From Mesodorylaimus sp. YZB2_4 (lineage: Eukaryota > Nematoda > Enoplea > Dorylaimida > Dorylaimidae): DNA of 64,000 nt. The position numbers and the translations under genes were made by a program. Below are positions 28,507 through 40,656 of this stretch, one piece after another. The DNA lies in assembly GCA_030248295.1 (NCBI GenBank), contig JASANH010000976.1:186001-250000 (forward strand). The letters run 5' to 3'. The notes beneath the pieces were generated by a model that had not been told where the DNA came from, did no database searches, and saw only the letters and a list, made by a program, of their open reading frames with translations. Positions within the stretch are counted from its first letter, which is position 1; each line of letters opens with the position of its first letter.

Positions 28507-30969
28507 GATCCTCTTTCCGAATCGGACTTGGATGAGTTCAGAATTTGAGATAGATAGGTCTAACCGAGAGTAGTCCCGGCAACGACTTAAACACGTCTCC
28601 GAATCGGTGCGCCCAGAGCGAGCCAAGATCATAAAAGGCAGAGCAACGCCTGCTGAGTGCCACTGAAGTACTCTCGAAAATGGCGGCGAGAACAAGGTCT
28701 TTTTGATCGACGCCGACGTCGAGAGTCCGAAAAAGGCGTGAAACAAACGCAATCAAACCGCCACCACCACAGCCAGCACCAAACTCGAGGGCGACCAATC
28801 GCAGACCGCGCTCGATTTTGGGGGAGGAGCCGAGAATGGCTATTGGGTGCTGGGTGAGTAGGGTGTACGGACAGGGTGGGGTAGGAGTGTATCGAAGAAG
28901 GGCTCGTGAAGTCAAATCCTGAAGGTACCCTCGCATTCCTTCTCACGATCAGAACTCAACATCGAACTGACAAAATGGAGACATGTGAAACCCTTTGCAC
29001 ATTTTTTGATGCCTGCATTGAGTCCTCTGGCAAGGCAATACTTCGACTTGCAGTCACAAGCTATTACTGTCCAGTGCATGCGAGGTTTGACATGCCTTTA
29101 TTTTGCCCGTTTGTCTTAAAATGCGATGGCACCCTCATCCCTTTCATTGAGAAGGTCGATTCTCTGAAACGGCTTTGGAGCCACGAATTGCAAAGGAAAC
29201 AAAGTTCGAGCAGAAAGAAGCTCACATCGACTTATGGCTAGCAGGCTCAAAGACTTGTGCCCTGAGTGGGTATCGAACTCGGTCTTTGCTACGCGTCCAA
29301 ACCACAGCCGCTGTTGGCGACCCCTCTCGTCCTCTGACCGTCCATCGTTATCAGGGTACAGTGCAGTGTCCGTGGGAGGGTCATGGGGCAATGATAAATT
29401 ACTCGGTGTGCGTTCCGCTTAGCCGATTCGAACGCGAGGTCATTCAATGTTCTGTGCGAATGCCTGGCCATCCGTGAGTTTTCCTATTACGAGAAAAAGG
29501 CAGGAAAATGATGAAAATTCATTCATGCATGTTCTTCGACAACAGAATGGCCAGCGCGGGTCCAGTTTTGGGTTTGGGCGAGTGGGAAAAGGCCGTTTGC
29601 TGTCTCCATCCGGCTATGATTGATACCTGGCTGGTTGTACCTAGTTCTCGTCACGGGGGAATACATTGTTATTAGGCACTATAATAGCGTACCGTAGCCG
29701 CCTCGCGCCTTCCGACGCTATTTAACAATAATGCTCTTATTCGGGCGAGGAAATTGAAACTTTATGCTTGGTTTGTAACAGTAATACCTGCCCATCGGCC
29801 ATCGTAATTGCCTCGCTTACGATCGAATTGGTCAGAACAAGGTCACTCCATGGCACCCACACAAACGGAAACGGAAACTCATACTCACCCAGCTGAATAC
29901 ATTTCGTAGGGACCACGCGACGGACACCGATTATACCCAAAAGGAATCGGCTCGACCCTCCGACTGGTCTGAAACAGGTCAAGACACGACCAGTCCGAAA
30001 CATGGTGGAATCATGGCTCGCCCTGGGTGAATTAGGGAGTCAGAGAAAGGCTCACGCTAACAGGAGTGCCTACGATCCCTAGTGTCCAACCTCACTTGAG
30101 CAGCATCCAAAGCTGGGGGTCGCGTATGTAACACCCCTTCCTCCCCTCCTCCCCGCTTCCCCACCTAGACAAGTCTAGGTCCCCTGGTAGGAATCGAGCG
30201 GACGCGAGACCAAGACCCTGGTAACGAGGCGAGCTAAGTCCGAGACACCCAGGAACGACCTCCAGTGCCGAGCTGGTGCCCCTGCTAGAACGGGGACGCT
30301 ATGACCTATGTGAGTCCTCTCTGTGTAATGTATATTGCTGCCTCAAAAGCAGGTGCACACGCAGTTGCATTCAGTACGATCGGAAGGCTCAGAAATAGCA
30401 GCGTTCATCCAGGTTTGGAAAACCAGGAAAATCCTTTTACGCACCTTCTATGAACCCTATTAAGGTAAATAGGGTTTAGCTCCCTGGATTTCCCTTTCGA
30501 ACTTCCGAAAAATTTTAGATCCGCCGGCCAGGGACTAACTTTCGGATGCCGACACAAGGACCTATTAGACTCGCGATTCAAAGAGCCCGCACGCACCAGC
30601 CATAGGGGAGGTTTCGAAGGTCTCAGCACCGAATCTGCCGAGTGCAATACAGACCAGTAACTGCCCAATACTCGCAACCGTGACTCATAAGTCAGAAGAG
30701 GCTTCCAACTCAGATAACGCGCAAATACGACATCCGAGCGCATCACAATCAAATGAGAGCATGGCAGGCCATAATAGATCCCACAGATCACTGCGAACTC
30801 ATCGTAAATCCTCCCTCCGAAACGTCACATTTGGGCAACCAGGCGGGCGGATCCGAAACTGGTCATTTTCTCCACAATCCAAAGCTTCTCACTCTTGAAC
30901 ATCATTTCATCTTCCACGGAATATTCGTATGAAAAACGCACTGATTTCGATTCAGTTGACGATTCACCA
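28507..30969. other. Pax3/7-ATG10 intergenic region
   Basis: Pax3/7 5' flank and ATG10 3' flank. Contains a tRNA-like piece (29.3 kb) and a GC-rich low-complexity stretch near 30.1-30.3 kb. No gene supported. Confidence 0.4.
29225..29350 (-). repeat. tRNA-like sequence, probable SINE head
   Basis: Minus strand GGCTGTGGTTTGGACGCGT followed by GAGTTCGATACCCACTC, a B-box match. Confidence 0.4.
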
Positions 30970-32771
30970 TCATGAGTTTCCCTCAGAAATGGCGTTTCCA
31001 AATTCCAACGGTAGCTGCAAACCGACCAGTGGAGCCACTGCACTGAGCCACGAAAGCACGTAGTTTCTAAAAGAATAAAATTATAGTCAAGACCAAAAAC
31101 AGTTGCGCAACTTACCTCAAAGGCTGATGCGAGCTATTGACGAGTAGCTTTCGCATCATTTCTTCTGTCTTGCAAGGATGAACCATAAACCAGGGCTGGT
31201 TCAAATAAGGGTGTTCCTATAAAAACAGGTAGTTAACAACAGAGGGTGTCACAGAAAGCAGATTTGGGCACCTTATGCCACCTAGCACCGATGTCATTTA
31301 CATATGCACCCATACAGGCTTATGCCAGAATGATCTCTCAGAGCCTAGATCGTTTTAAAAAGCGGATGGTCTCAACAGACTGCCCGAGCCTCGTTTCAAT
31401 GCTGTTAGGCCCATTCCTGCATATTAGGCCTGCCTCTCCTGTCCTGTCCTATGGCTACCCACATTTGTGATAAGGAAGAGACTCATAGCAGTCAGGCAAT
31501 GGGTATGACGAGATTTTGACAGTTTTGAGTTTTCAAACTTGCATATTTGGAGGCTTATGCATTTTCCCGCCAATTTTATTTGAATTTAAAAAAAAAGGTA
31601 CAGCATATATGTCTGCCCACATTTAACAATCCACTCGATCGGCTTGTTGCCAAAAGATTGCCTTTTAGTGCACTACTTATCTCAAGCTAACGATACGATG
31701 ATGGATTTAAAGAAAACGAGGCAATTGTCGAGCAGGTGTCGTTGCCCCCATGTTTTGAGTGAAAACGGAAAACACCTCTGCTACATTTATCGCTCAAATT
31801 TTCCATGAATTGCTAAGCGGCTGATATGCCTTGAGTGAGACAGCGAAATCATAAAGCAAATCCTCGAACAGGGACTCAAAAACCTGTCAAAATCTCCTCA
31901 TCGTGCAAAGTGCCAGACTGCCTGCGTCCCTTATCACAAATGTGGGTAGCCCAAGATAGGATAGGATAGGCAGATCTGAAATCAAATATGCAGGAATAGA
32001 TCTAAAATCACCCAAAGCATGCAGTCGTTTGAGGCCATTTGCAGGAACTTTCGAGGAATTGCACAAGAAAGATTACACAAAAATCGATAATGGAAATTAT
32101 CGATTGATTACTATACACTTCTTTAAGCAGTATTTCCGGGTTTGTCAAGCAGCAACACATCTACCGTACCTGTTGTGTCAAAGTGCTCCAGGGGTCCATA
32201 TCAGCGCATGCATCATTCCTGTTCGTTATTTTGGCCCATACTTCTTCCAATCGCAATAATTTGCCATCTAAAGAAAGAGTTATAGTCTTGAATGAAGAAG
32301 AAAGGCAAAGAGATCTTATACCTCGAAGCCATGCATTGAAGTACAACACGGGAACGTTGTACGATTGACTATAAATTACGTGATATTGAAATACGCACGA
32401 TCTATCGCTGTCCAATGCAATGACAGTGCTGTGATCGATGAATTGAAACTGGCAGTTATCCTAAACCAAAAATGAGTGCACAGGAAAATTTAACGTGCAT
32501 ATGCTGAGGCAGGAACGATAAGATGACTTGAAAACAGTGGACAACACGGTCAGATACAGTACATGTTTAGGCTCATGTTTGACATAGGCTAGCAACAGCA
32601 AAAATAGCCACTACTGTAGATGAAGGGACATTTTTAGCGTACAGTAAGCCTACGATGGCATTGGCTACATACCGGATCGTTTCGCTTCCGCCATTCACAT
32701 CCTGGAAATCGCCGTGATAGCGTAACTATTTGATCACAGTTCTCAACAAAGTCTTCGAATGGAATAGACAT
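30970..32771 (-). CDS. ATG10: Autophagy-related E2-like enzyme ATG10
   Basis: E2-like enzyme that conjugates ATG12 to ATG5 during autophagosome formation. Exons in coding order: 32771-32673, 32460-32322, 32267-32170, 31216-31116, 31066-30970; phases agree, 177 residues, a compact form of the family. Diagnostic segments: CVFQYHVIYSQSYNVPVLYF, DGKLLRLEEVW, PWSTLTQQEHPYLNQPWF, MVHPCKTEEMM with the catalytic cysteine (C127), and NYVLSWLSAVAPLVGLQLPL near the C-terminus. The 953-nt intron 31217-32169 carries a fold-back element. It is head-to-head with the Clc-like gene; the start codons are 482 nt apart, leaving room for a shared promoter. Confidence 0.93.
31411..32000. repeat. Fold-back (long inverted repeat) element
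   Basis: Left arm about 31411-31530 (ATTCCTGCATATTAGGCC, GGCTACCCACATTTGTGATA, GAGATTTTGACAGTTTTGAG); right arm about 31871-32000 is the reverse complement of the same parts in mirror order. The loop is about 340 bases. No ORF. It lies in the ATG10 intron and looks like a MITE. Confidence 0.75.
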
Positions 32772-33253
32772 ATTTCCGAGCTCACTAAACATTTATCTAT
32801 TTGCAACGTGATGCAATAAATTGATCGATCACTCGGTTAATTTCAATTTTTGCAACTTCCCGCTGAAATGCAGACAGCTTGGCACTTTATGACACCTTCT
32901 TGCTGTGCCACCTGTGCGCGGGGCCGCTCGATAGGTGGCGCGCAAGCCGTTGGGTGTTTACGCTACGCTCTCCCAGGCGAAGCTGTGCAAGGCGCCGATC
33001 GAGTAGTGTCTGGGTTCTTCTTATCTTTGCCGACCAATCGTTTGGCTGGCGTTGATTCTTCGCTTATGGAGGCGGCATCTTACGAGGCGGCGTCGACGCA
33101 CGCTAAATGTATGCTGTAACGTAGTGCCTTTTTCGGTGACTCAAACAGGCGTTGGCGGATTTGGTTTTGTACATACACGCGAAAGTCTTTCTTTCCCTCC
33201 AAGAAACATATTTGATACAGTACGTCAGATCGACCGGATATTTGATTGGAGAA

Positions 33254-36200
33254 ATGACTGCGCCAACGACAACGATTGAAACGGTGACTGTGGTCAGACC
33301 ATTGAAGGTACATTAACTGACAGCAATTTTACTTTGGCTTCGAGAATAATGTTGAGTGTGGCTGTGAGAGACTTTCCTTTCTTCTGCTGCTTAAGGGTCT
33401 AATGCAATGGGTTTTTTTAGACCTACTGCCTATCTTTTAGGTGATTGCCTTACTCTGCCTGATCATTTCTGTTATTCTTTTGATCGTCTGTTTGGCGACG
33501 ACAACATGGTTAAAAGCGGGCGATTTTCGAACCGGCCTTTTTGAAGAATGTTCAGTGGCTAGGACGGCACGCGCGGATACCGCACCTAAAGTTCCAGAAG
33601 GAGCTCCGCCTTTGGGTCATTGTCAGCCTGTGGTATCTCGCGGCAAAGGTAAGAAGAAGCTTTTCATCCTAACTGGAGCTGGTGTGCTTGCAAAAGGAAT
33701 TTTACTAACCCTTTTTTCGACCTCGTTCCATCAGCCTTGTGTACTTCCGCATTTCCGGCCTCATTATTTTGTAATGGGACGGACTGGACTAAAAGAGAAA
33801 CTTGAGCTGTCTCTAGGCCAGGTTTATGTAATGAAAAATGAGCTCGATCGATTCTTAAATGCTTTTCGCCACTACAGCCACCCCTTGTTTTGGAAAAAAT
33901 GAGCCCTTTGCCTTTCCGCAGTAAACAGGGCCCGGGGTCAATAACCGGGACGAACAAGATTGGCACAGTTGATACGGGTGGGTAGTACCTCATCTTTTTT
34001 CCTTCGTTTTCTTCTCGGAGGACAAAAATTATCAGTTTTTCGGGGACTCGATTTTGCTGGTCCATTTGAAGGTGTAGTAGGTCGCCTGTTTGGAACGACT
34101 GGCAATAAATAGTTCTATGCCCAAAAATGGCCCAGTACAACATGTTGACTCGGCGAGATGGGTGCACGAATGTCGGGTTCTTCTGCGCGATTCGTGTCAT
34201 TCGAGCCATTCGACTAAATCCCCTCGTGGGCCATCGGCAGACAGCATAATGGCAAAAACGCGTGTCTAGTCCAAGTTGTTAACATAAAGGTGGTTCTATA
34301 ATGTGTGCTGACGGTCTAGTAATGCCTTCTTGTTGACCACCCTGAATTCGCAAAATAGACGCACCCATTGGTTATGTATTGAGGCATGAAACCGCTTGGC
34401 GGAAGAGCGTAAATTCATTTGCCGTCTAAGCGAGGAGTTTAGTGCAGAAGCGCTTTCTTTTGCATCACACGCCCATTTAAATTTGAGGTCCTTCTCTGCG
34501 CGACGGTCGATAAGAGGGCAATCGATTTGGCTAACCACTCCGGCGCCAATGTGAAGGGTCACTTAAGGGGTTGCTAAAACCACCATGTGCAATAACGTAT
34601 GTACATTAGGCAAATATGTACTCTGCACACCTTGCTTAAAAAAGTCCGGAAATATGGAGTGGTCAGAACATGTTCACTCAGTTGGCCACCCAAGGTTTGC
34701 AAACAGTAGCCGCGCCCCTCCTTTTTGTATTGACCTTTTCAACAAGAATTGAATGTTGAGAAAGCGTTGTATCAATGATCGATGTCCCTTTTCGTAGTCG
34801 TATAATAAGGACTGCTTTTCTATTCCCGCCTGGCCTTTCCATTGAACAGGAAGTATCGGTCAAGGTAATGGAAATTGATGTTACGTTGGGGGTTTCGATT
34901 TTAGTCCTTTCCTTTCACTATGGCCAATGCACGCTCTTCCCATGCCTTTACCAATTTTGACGGGTTTCTATGCAACCTTGAGCGCCAATGTGCAGTTATC
35001 GCCCCTCAATGGGGTGGCCGGGCCAGTGTATTGCATGACGGTAGTAGAGTTATTTTCGGATTAGAGGACCTAGGAATGCACGGTGTGGAAGGAATGGCTA
35101 CTCGGATTCTTTTTGCCGCCATCGCCCCCGTTTGAGGCATGCGTGGGAAGTTCAGCGATGCGTGTTAGTCGGATAGGCCGGTGTGCTTGTTTGGGTGATG
35201 AATGTGCTTTTCTGCTGCGGGCCATTGTTGATTCGATGGGGGGCGTCATGTTGGAAAAGAGAAGATAGGAATAGCGTAAACAAAACTGTTTGGTCATTGT
35301 AATTGTTTGGATTGTATTAGTGCCAAGTTTTTATTTGCTTGTTGTCATTCATGCATGCTTTTTATAACGAGCAATGAAAGTAGTGGGGATACTTTGATGT
35401 AGTTTTCTTGAGACGGGGTGGGGGGCAATGCATGTTTGCACTAACCTGTGTTGCGTAGAATATTAACTCGGATGAAATGAGGTCTATTTCTGGAATAATC
35501 AATTTTGTTTTTAGTTTATATTCATGTAACCGCGGCGTTGTTGGTGATTGCTGGAATCGTGACAGTTATCGCGATCGTAATGACAGTTTTGGGGCTGACC
35601 ACCCAGAATCCGAATAGGAAATATCTGTTTTATCGAGTGGCCATGTATTTGGCGTTGATCGCGGGTAAGCACTTTTTTGTTTGAATTTGGTGAAGAATTT
35701 ATGGTTTTTCGTTTCAGTATTATTCGAGCTGATCGGTCTCGTCATCTTTCCGGTGTGTTTCTATATGGGACTAAAAGAGTGGAATATGCCGTCGTCGGAA
35801 TTTGATTGGAGTGTAAGTTGGCCATTCTTAAAATCATTTAGCAGGGTTTACAGAAGGTCTGGAAAAGCCAGGGAATCTAAGATGTGTCTTGAAAATTTGA
35901 ATTTTTGAACCAAAATTTGTGAAATTGTAAAATCATTTTCCGCGCCTTGCTAGTGGGTGAGGTGGGGTGTGGACTGATGAGGATCTGCTTTAGGATTAGC
36001 CTTTGGCCTTGGTTTGGGGTTGTTTATAGGGATTGACTGATTTTATTTGAACTGTAAATGAGAGGTCTAAGCTGATGTAGCATACCTTTTTTCTGGAATC
36101 ACTTCTGACTGGGGTGTTGGAGTGAGGAGATTAACAAGCGTATTGATGCGGGGTGTTAGGGCCGTTTTACGAGAACCTTTCTGACCAGGTTGCCCTTTTT

Positions 36201-36351
36201 GTTTTAGTACGGAGTGGCGTGGGGCTCGGCGTTATTCGCATTCGGAGCATCGTTGTTGCTAATATGCGATAAGGAGCACGAGGAAATTTATTATAAAGAG
36301 AAGACAATCTATGCTGCTGCGCCGAACGAGCCAGTTGCTTCGAGAGTGTGA
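33254..36351 (+). CDS. Clc-like, claudin-type four-transmembrane protein
   Basis: Exons: 33254-33307, 33441-33648, 35515-35664, 35718-35812, 36208-36351; phases agree, 216 residues. Four hydrophobic segments: VIALLCLIISVILLIVCLAT, then LLVIAGIVTVIAIVMTVLGL, YLALIAGVLFELIGLVIFPV, and GVAWGSALFAFGASLLLIC. The first extracellular loop has W...GLFEEC...C, resembling the claudin W-GLW-C-C signature. The cytosolic end DKEHEEIYYKEKTIY is what I recall of the nematode Clc-like (PF07062) family. Molecular role in the family is not established; a junctional or channel-regulatory role would be inference. Exon 1 encodes only MTAPTTTIETVTVVRPLK. The 1.87 kb second intron has nothing recognisable. Confidence 0.82.
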
Positions 36352-37357
36352 GTGTGCTAATGGATAGCTGGCTGTTTTCGCTTGCTCTTATTTGTTAAAT
36401 TATCACAGGCTTTTCATGTACAGATGGGTGTAATGCATCATTTGGTAGTTTAAACATTTGATAGGCCTTTGATGTAAGTATTGGCTAGTACTGCCTGAAT
36501 TTGTTGATCCGGTTTTACGCAATAAGTTGCTGCTTTGATTTGGAAAGTAGTGTTTTGTTGAGTATTATTGATATACACATCGATAGTGCTTTTTCTGACA
36601 GTCTAGTTAGTAAGCGAGCAAAGTTGCCTGTCTTATTTGTACAGCATACTTTAGCACGTGTGTTTGTGACATGGCTAATCGAATGCCTGGATGCACTGTC
36701 GACTGGTTCTACCTAGTTTGCAAACGTCAGGTAAAAGTCGAGTGGCGGAGAATGGGTTCGAAGAAGAAAAGGCGATTTTTTGTGAGAATAAGAATATAGG
36801 TTAAAGGGAAAATGGATGTAAGCCAGTTTCGACAATGACGAACTGATGCTCGGCACCTGGCCTCGTCATTTCGAGTGTCCGGCATCGACGCTGAGTGCCA
36901 GCCTGGCTTGCGTCAGTGGCTCTAACGCGTCAGTTGGTGTTCATATGCTGGGAAACTAGTGAGGAAAGCTATTTCAAGAATGCATATACCTACGCCTCGG
37001 CAGGAAAGGGGAAGGGTGTCGGGGGAAGATGATATGTTGGAGAAGGGAAAAGAACAGATAACAATTTTGTTGTGGTGAAAAGAATTCGATAAAAATACAT
37101 GTTATGAAGTGCACTTTTCTGCAACAACACAACCTACAGTGTGGCACGAATCAGTTTTGTGCAGGAAAGTGTAGAGTGTTTTGAATTTGCCGGGTTGATA
37201 TGAGCAGAGAAAAAACCTGTGCAATTTGTGCGCACGAGAATTTCGAATAGGGATTACTGTACTGTAAGATTTCTTCGAAAACGAAACGTGAAAGTTTCGT
37301 GTCTTTCAAGAATTTCGACTGCATTTTTGACGAGTCAAGAGGAGCAATACAGCAATT
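36352..37357. other. Clc-like to TFIP11 intergenic region
   Basis: About 1 kb, no feature recognised apart from the TFIP11 5' flank. Confidence 0.4.
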
Positions 37358-40300
37358 ATGGGCGACGACGTATATGAGCCATTCGAAATCAGCGATTTCG
37401 ATTTGGACAATGCTTTCAATCCGTTAAAACGTCGAAGAGGCACCAAACAGCAACAAATTTATGGTCTTTGGGCTGATGAAGAGATGGACGATGAAGAGGA
37501 TGGATTCGCTGGCCGAAACCGAAAGAAAAAGGATTACACTGCACCGATGAGCTTTGTCAGCAGCGAGGTCAAAAAAGGAGACCGCATGGAAGAAGGAGAC
37601 GAAGAGGGAGGAGAAAAAGAAGACGACGACGTTGAAGCCATTCAAGTTTCATTCCAAAAGAGGCGGCAGAAACCGTTTTCAAAGAAGCCTCAAAATTTTG
37701 ACGACGCGGCGTCGTTTGCTGGCATTCGATCATCCGGAGCTGGTACATCGGGCACGGGCCAGGCAGGTTGGGAAAAACATACTCGCGGTATCGGAACTAA
37801 GTTATTGTCGAAAATGGGTTACGAACCGGGCAAAGGATTGGGCAAATCTGGCCAAGGTATCGTCGAGCCGATTCAAGCGGCTTTGCGACCCGGACGCGGT
37901 GCTGTTGGTGCTTACGGTCCCGAAGTTAGCGGACCGAAAAAAATTGGCCAAGAGCTGACCAAAAAGAAGTCTGGCGCCGCCCGAGCAGTCCACAGCGACG
38001 AAGATGAGGAAGAATCGGAAAAGCGTGGAAATCGGTGGCGGAAGGACGCTAGCGCTAAATCGGCCAAGACCAAAGTTCGATACAAGACTTGGGACGAAGT
38101 CGTTGCTGAAGGCGGAACTCTTAAAAAACAGTTGGTCGGAGAGCACACTTCGGTCAAGGTTATCGACATGACGGGAAAGGAAAAGAAAGTTTTTACCGGC
38201 TATGATGTATTTCGATATAAGACCAGGCAAGTCTGATATTTTCTAGGTCTACCCTAACTAACATGCGTTTACAATCACGATTTTCCTACTTTATTCTTTG
38301 GGATCTGAGCTCCTCTCCTCCTTTTTAGAGAACAAGACAGCGAGGACGAGGACGGCGACACCCCTGGCAAGCCACTGTCACGAGCATTCGACCTTCCCGA
38401 ATTGCGACACAATTTGGACATCCTAGTGGACATGACGGAGGAAGCCATCGTACAGAACGATCGACAGTTGAGGTACCTGAAGGTAAGCCGTCCGCGGTAT
38501 AGTCCCGATATCCCGCACTATCCCCATTTGTTTCCAGGATCAAAAAGTGGCACTGGTCCACGACGAAAAGCAACTGACAGAGACGATAGAAACGGAAGAA
38601 AAAGAGATGAATCGTTTGGACTCGGTTATTAGCATTCTGAACGAGTGAGTGTGATAAAAATGGTTTTTTTTTCTAGTTTGCAATGGATGCTAGTTTCAGA
38701 TTCGAGTCAAAAGGAGCTGGTAGACTGTCTTTGGCCGACTGCAAAGATTTATTCAAGCGGCTACAACGGGAGTATTACGAGGAATACAAGATGTACGGCT
38801 TATCGTCGATTGCCGTCACAAACGTGTTGCCTTTGGTGAGTCTGTCCTCGGAGATACGTTCCTTCGGTGAACTTCCAGAAAGATGGGTCGGGTTGGGAAG
38901 TGAGGCCAGTGCTTAGTTATCGTTCCAGAACTATGTTCTGTTTCAGTTGAAAGAATATTTCTCTCAATGGAAGCCCCTCGTCGATCCTGGCTTCGGTTGT
39001 GACCTGGTGGACGAGTGGAAGAGTATTTTTGACGAGGACAGCTCCAACTACGCGTCTGCAGTCGGTGGTGGAACGAAACTCGAAAATTTGCATCCTTATC
39101 ATCGGTTGATCTGGGAGGCGTGGATGCCGATCGTCCGACGATGCGCATTGTGAGTTATGCCTGCAAGAAAGGCGAGCTAGGTTTGACGCGGTATTTTGCA
39201 GGGACTGGGACCCGAAAAGCCAGTGCGACGAAATGGTGGCCCTTTTGAATTATTGGTCGCCGATCTTGCCAGGGTGGATCCTGGAAAATGTGTTGGAGCA
39301 AATTATTTTGCCGAGATTGCAGCGGGAAGTGGAAAGGTATCTGAGTGTGGTCCTTGCTTGGTCTCTGGTAGCAACTCGTGAACTCTTTAGCTGGAACCCG
39401 ATGACCGACACGACGCCCATTCACTTTTGGTTGCATCCGTGGCTTCCGTTTATGGGCGATCGTTTGCAGCCGATTTATGCCCCGATTAGGCATAAACTGG
39501 GCCGCGCCTTGGTTCAGTGGCATCCGAGCGACCCGTCGGCAAAGAACGTGTTGAAACCATGGAAGGAAGTGTTCACGCTGGGGGCCATGCAGAACTTTTT
39601 GTCCCAGCATATCTTGCCGAAATTGGAATCCTCAATCGGCGAGATGCAAGTGAATCCGAGCGACCAGGATTTGAGACCTTGGCACTGGCTCATGGACTGG
39701 TTGGACATGATCAATCCAGCCTTGATAGCCGACGTTTTGGTCAGGCAGTTCTTCCCGAAAGTAAGTTGGCTCGAGTTGATTGCTCGACTGATCTTGATGA
39801 GGTCCGGGTTTTAGTGGCATCACACCCTAGTGGCCTGGTTGAACTGCAGAAGTGCGAACTACAACGAGATCAGTCAGTGGTACACGGGATGGAAATCGTT
39901 GGTCCATTTTGACCTGATGGCCTTTCAGTTGGTCAAAGGTGAGTAACTGGTTTCTCGAATTGCATGGGAGTTAATTTGAATTTTTTCAGATCAATTCACT
40001 CACGCGTTGGAGATCATGAATCAGGCGATATCGGGTGCGGGAGTCCATCCTCCCGTGTCGTTCGCGCCCCCGCCTCGCATGATCGATCAGTCGGCAGTCG
40101 ACCGTCAACGCCTCGCAGCTGAAATCCAGCAGAGACAAATGGAGGTGTGTGATCTCCATTTTTTTCACATTGCTGTCTTCTGTACGAAATTGGTTTTAGC
40201 TTCTGGCTTCGAGAGGCGCTAGTGGAGCAGCTCATGTGAATTTCAAGGACTTGGTGGAGAGAAAGGTGACCGCCGAGTGGGAGTCTGGTCGAGGGCGCCG

Positions 40301-40507
40301 CTTCTCATCTTGTCTACTTTTCAGGCCGAGGAACACGGGCTGTTGTTCATGCCGATTCCAAACAAGTTTCGGGAAGGCAAGCCCGTTTATCGATTCGGTT
40401 CGTGCCAGATCTACGTGGATCGGAATGTGGTGTTCTTGCTGCAGCCGAGTAGCAATCAGTGGATTCCAGTGTCTCTAGAACAATTAGTGACAAGTGCGGC
40501 CTCCTGA
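37358..40507 (+). CDS. TFIP11: Tuftelin-interacting protein 11 / STIP-1, G-patch splicing factor
   Basis: Nuclear G-patch protein that works with DHX15/Prp43 in intron-lariat spliceosome disassembly. Exons: 37358-38226, 38329-38482, 38538-38644, 38700-38835, 38947-39149, 39202-39336, 39391-39760, 39815-39938, 39990-40144, 40200-40265, 40325-40507; 833 residues, the usual family length. The acidic N-terminus ([20 protein letters not shown]) is followed by the G-patch [20 protein letters not shown] and AVGAYGPE. The GC-factor-like region includes [54 protein letters not shown] and [20 protein letters not shown]. The C-terminus has [20 protein letters not shown]. The first intron uses a GC donor (gcaagt at 38227). 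The next gene starts 150 bp downstream. Confidence 0.97.
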
Positions 40508-40635
40508 ATGTTCCGCTCCATGGTTTCCTAGTAAAGCGTATTTTGCGAAGGGCGTGTGTGTTGCACGGTGTGGCCTTGAATGGCATCATTGACTATCGGA
40601 AAGTGCCTTGCGGCAGTTTGTGTGATTGGCAGTTT

Positions 40636-40643
40636 CTGTTTAG
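40636..40643 (+). other. Candidate trans-splice acceptor between TFIP11 and the nucleoporin ORF
   Basis: CTGTTTAG, 13 nt before the nucleoporin ATG and about 130 nt after the TFIP11 stop. No AATAAA was found in the short gap. The arrangement fits processing of a downstream operon gene, but a small conventional 5' exon upstream is not excluded. Confidence 0.4.
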
Positions 40644-40656
40644 GCGAGCTTTAATC

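Noticed and set aside
29737..30003. 88-codon minus-strand ORF
   Set aside because: No conserved motif and no neighbouring exon that joins in phase.
33664..34209. 181-codon minus-strand ORF in the Clc-like intron
   Set aside because: No motif or splice support; reads like random open sequence.
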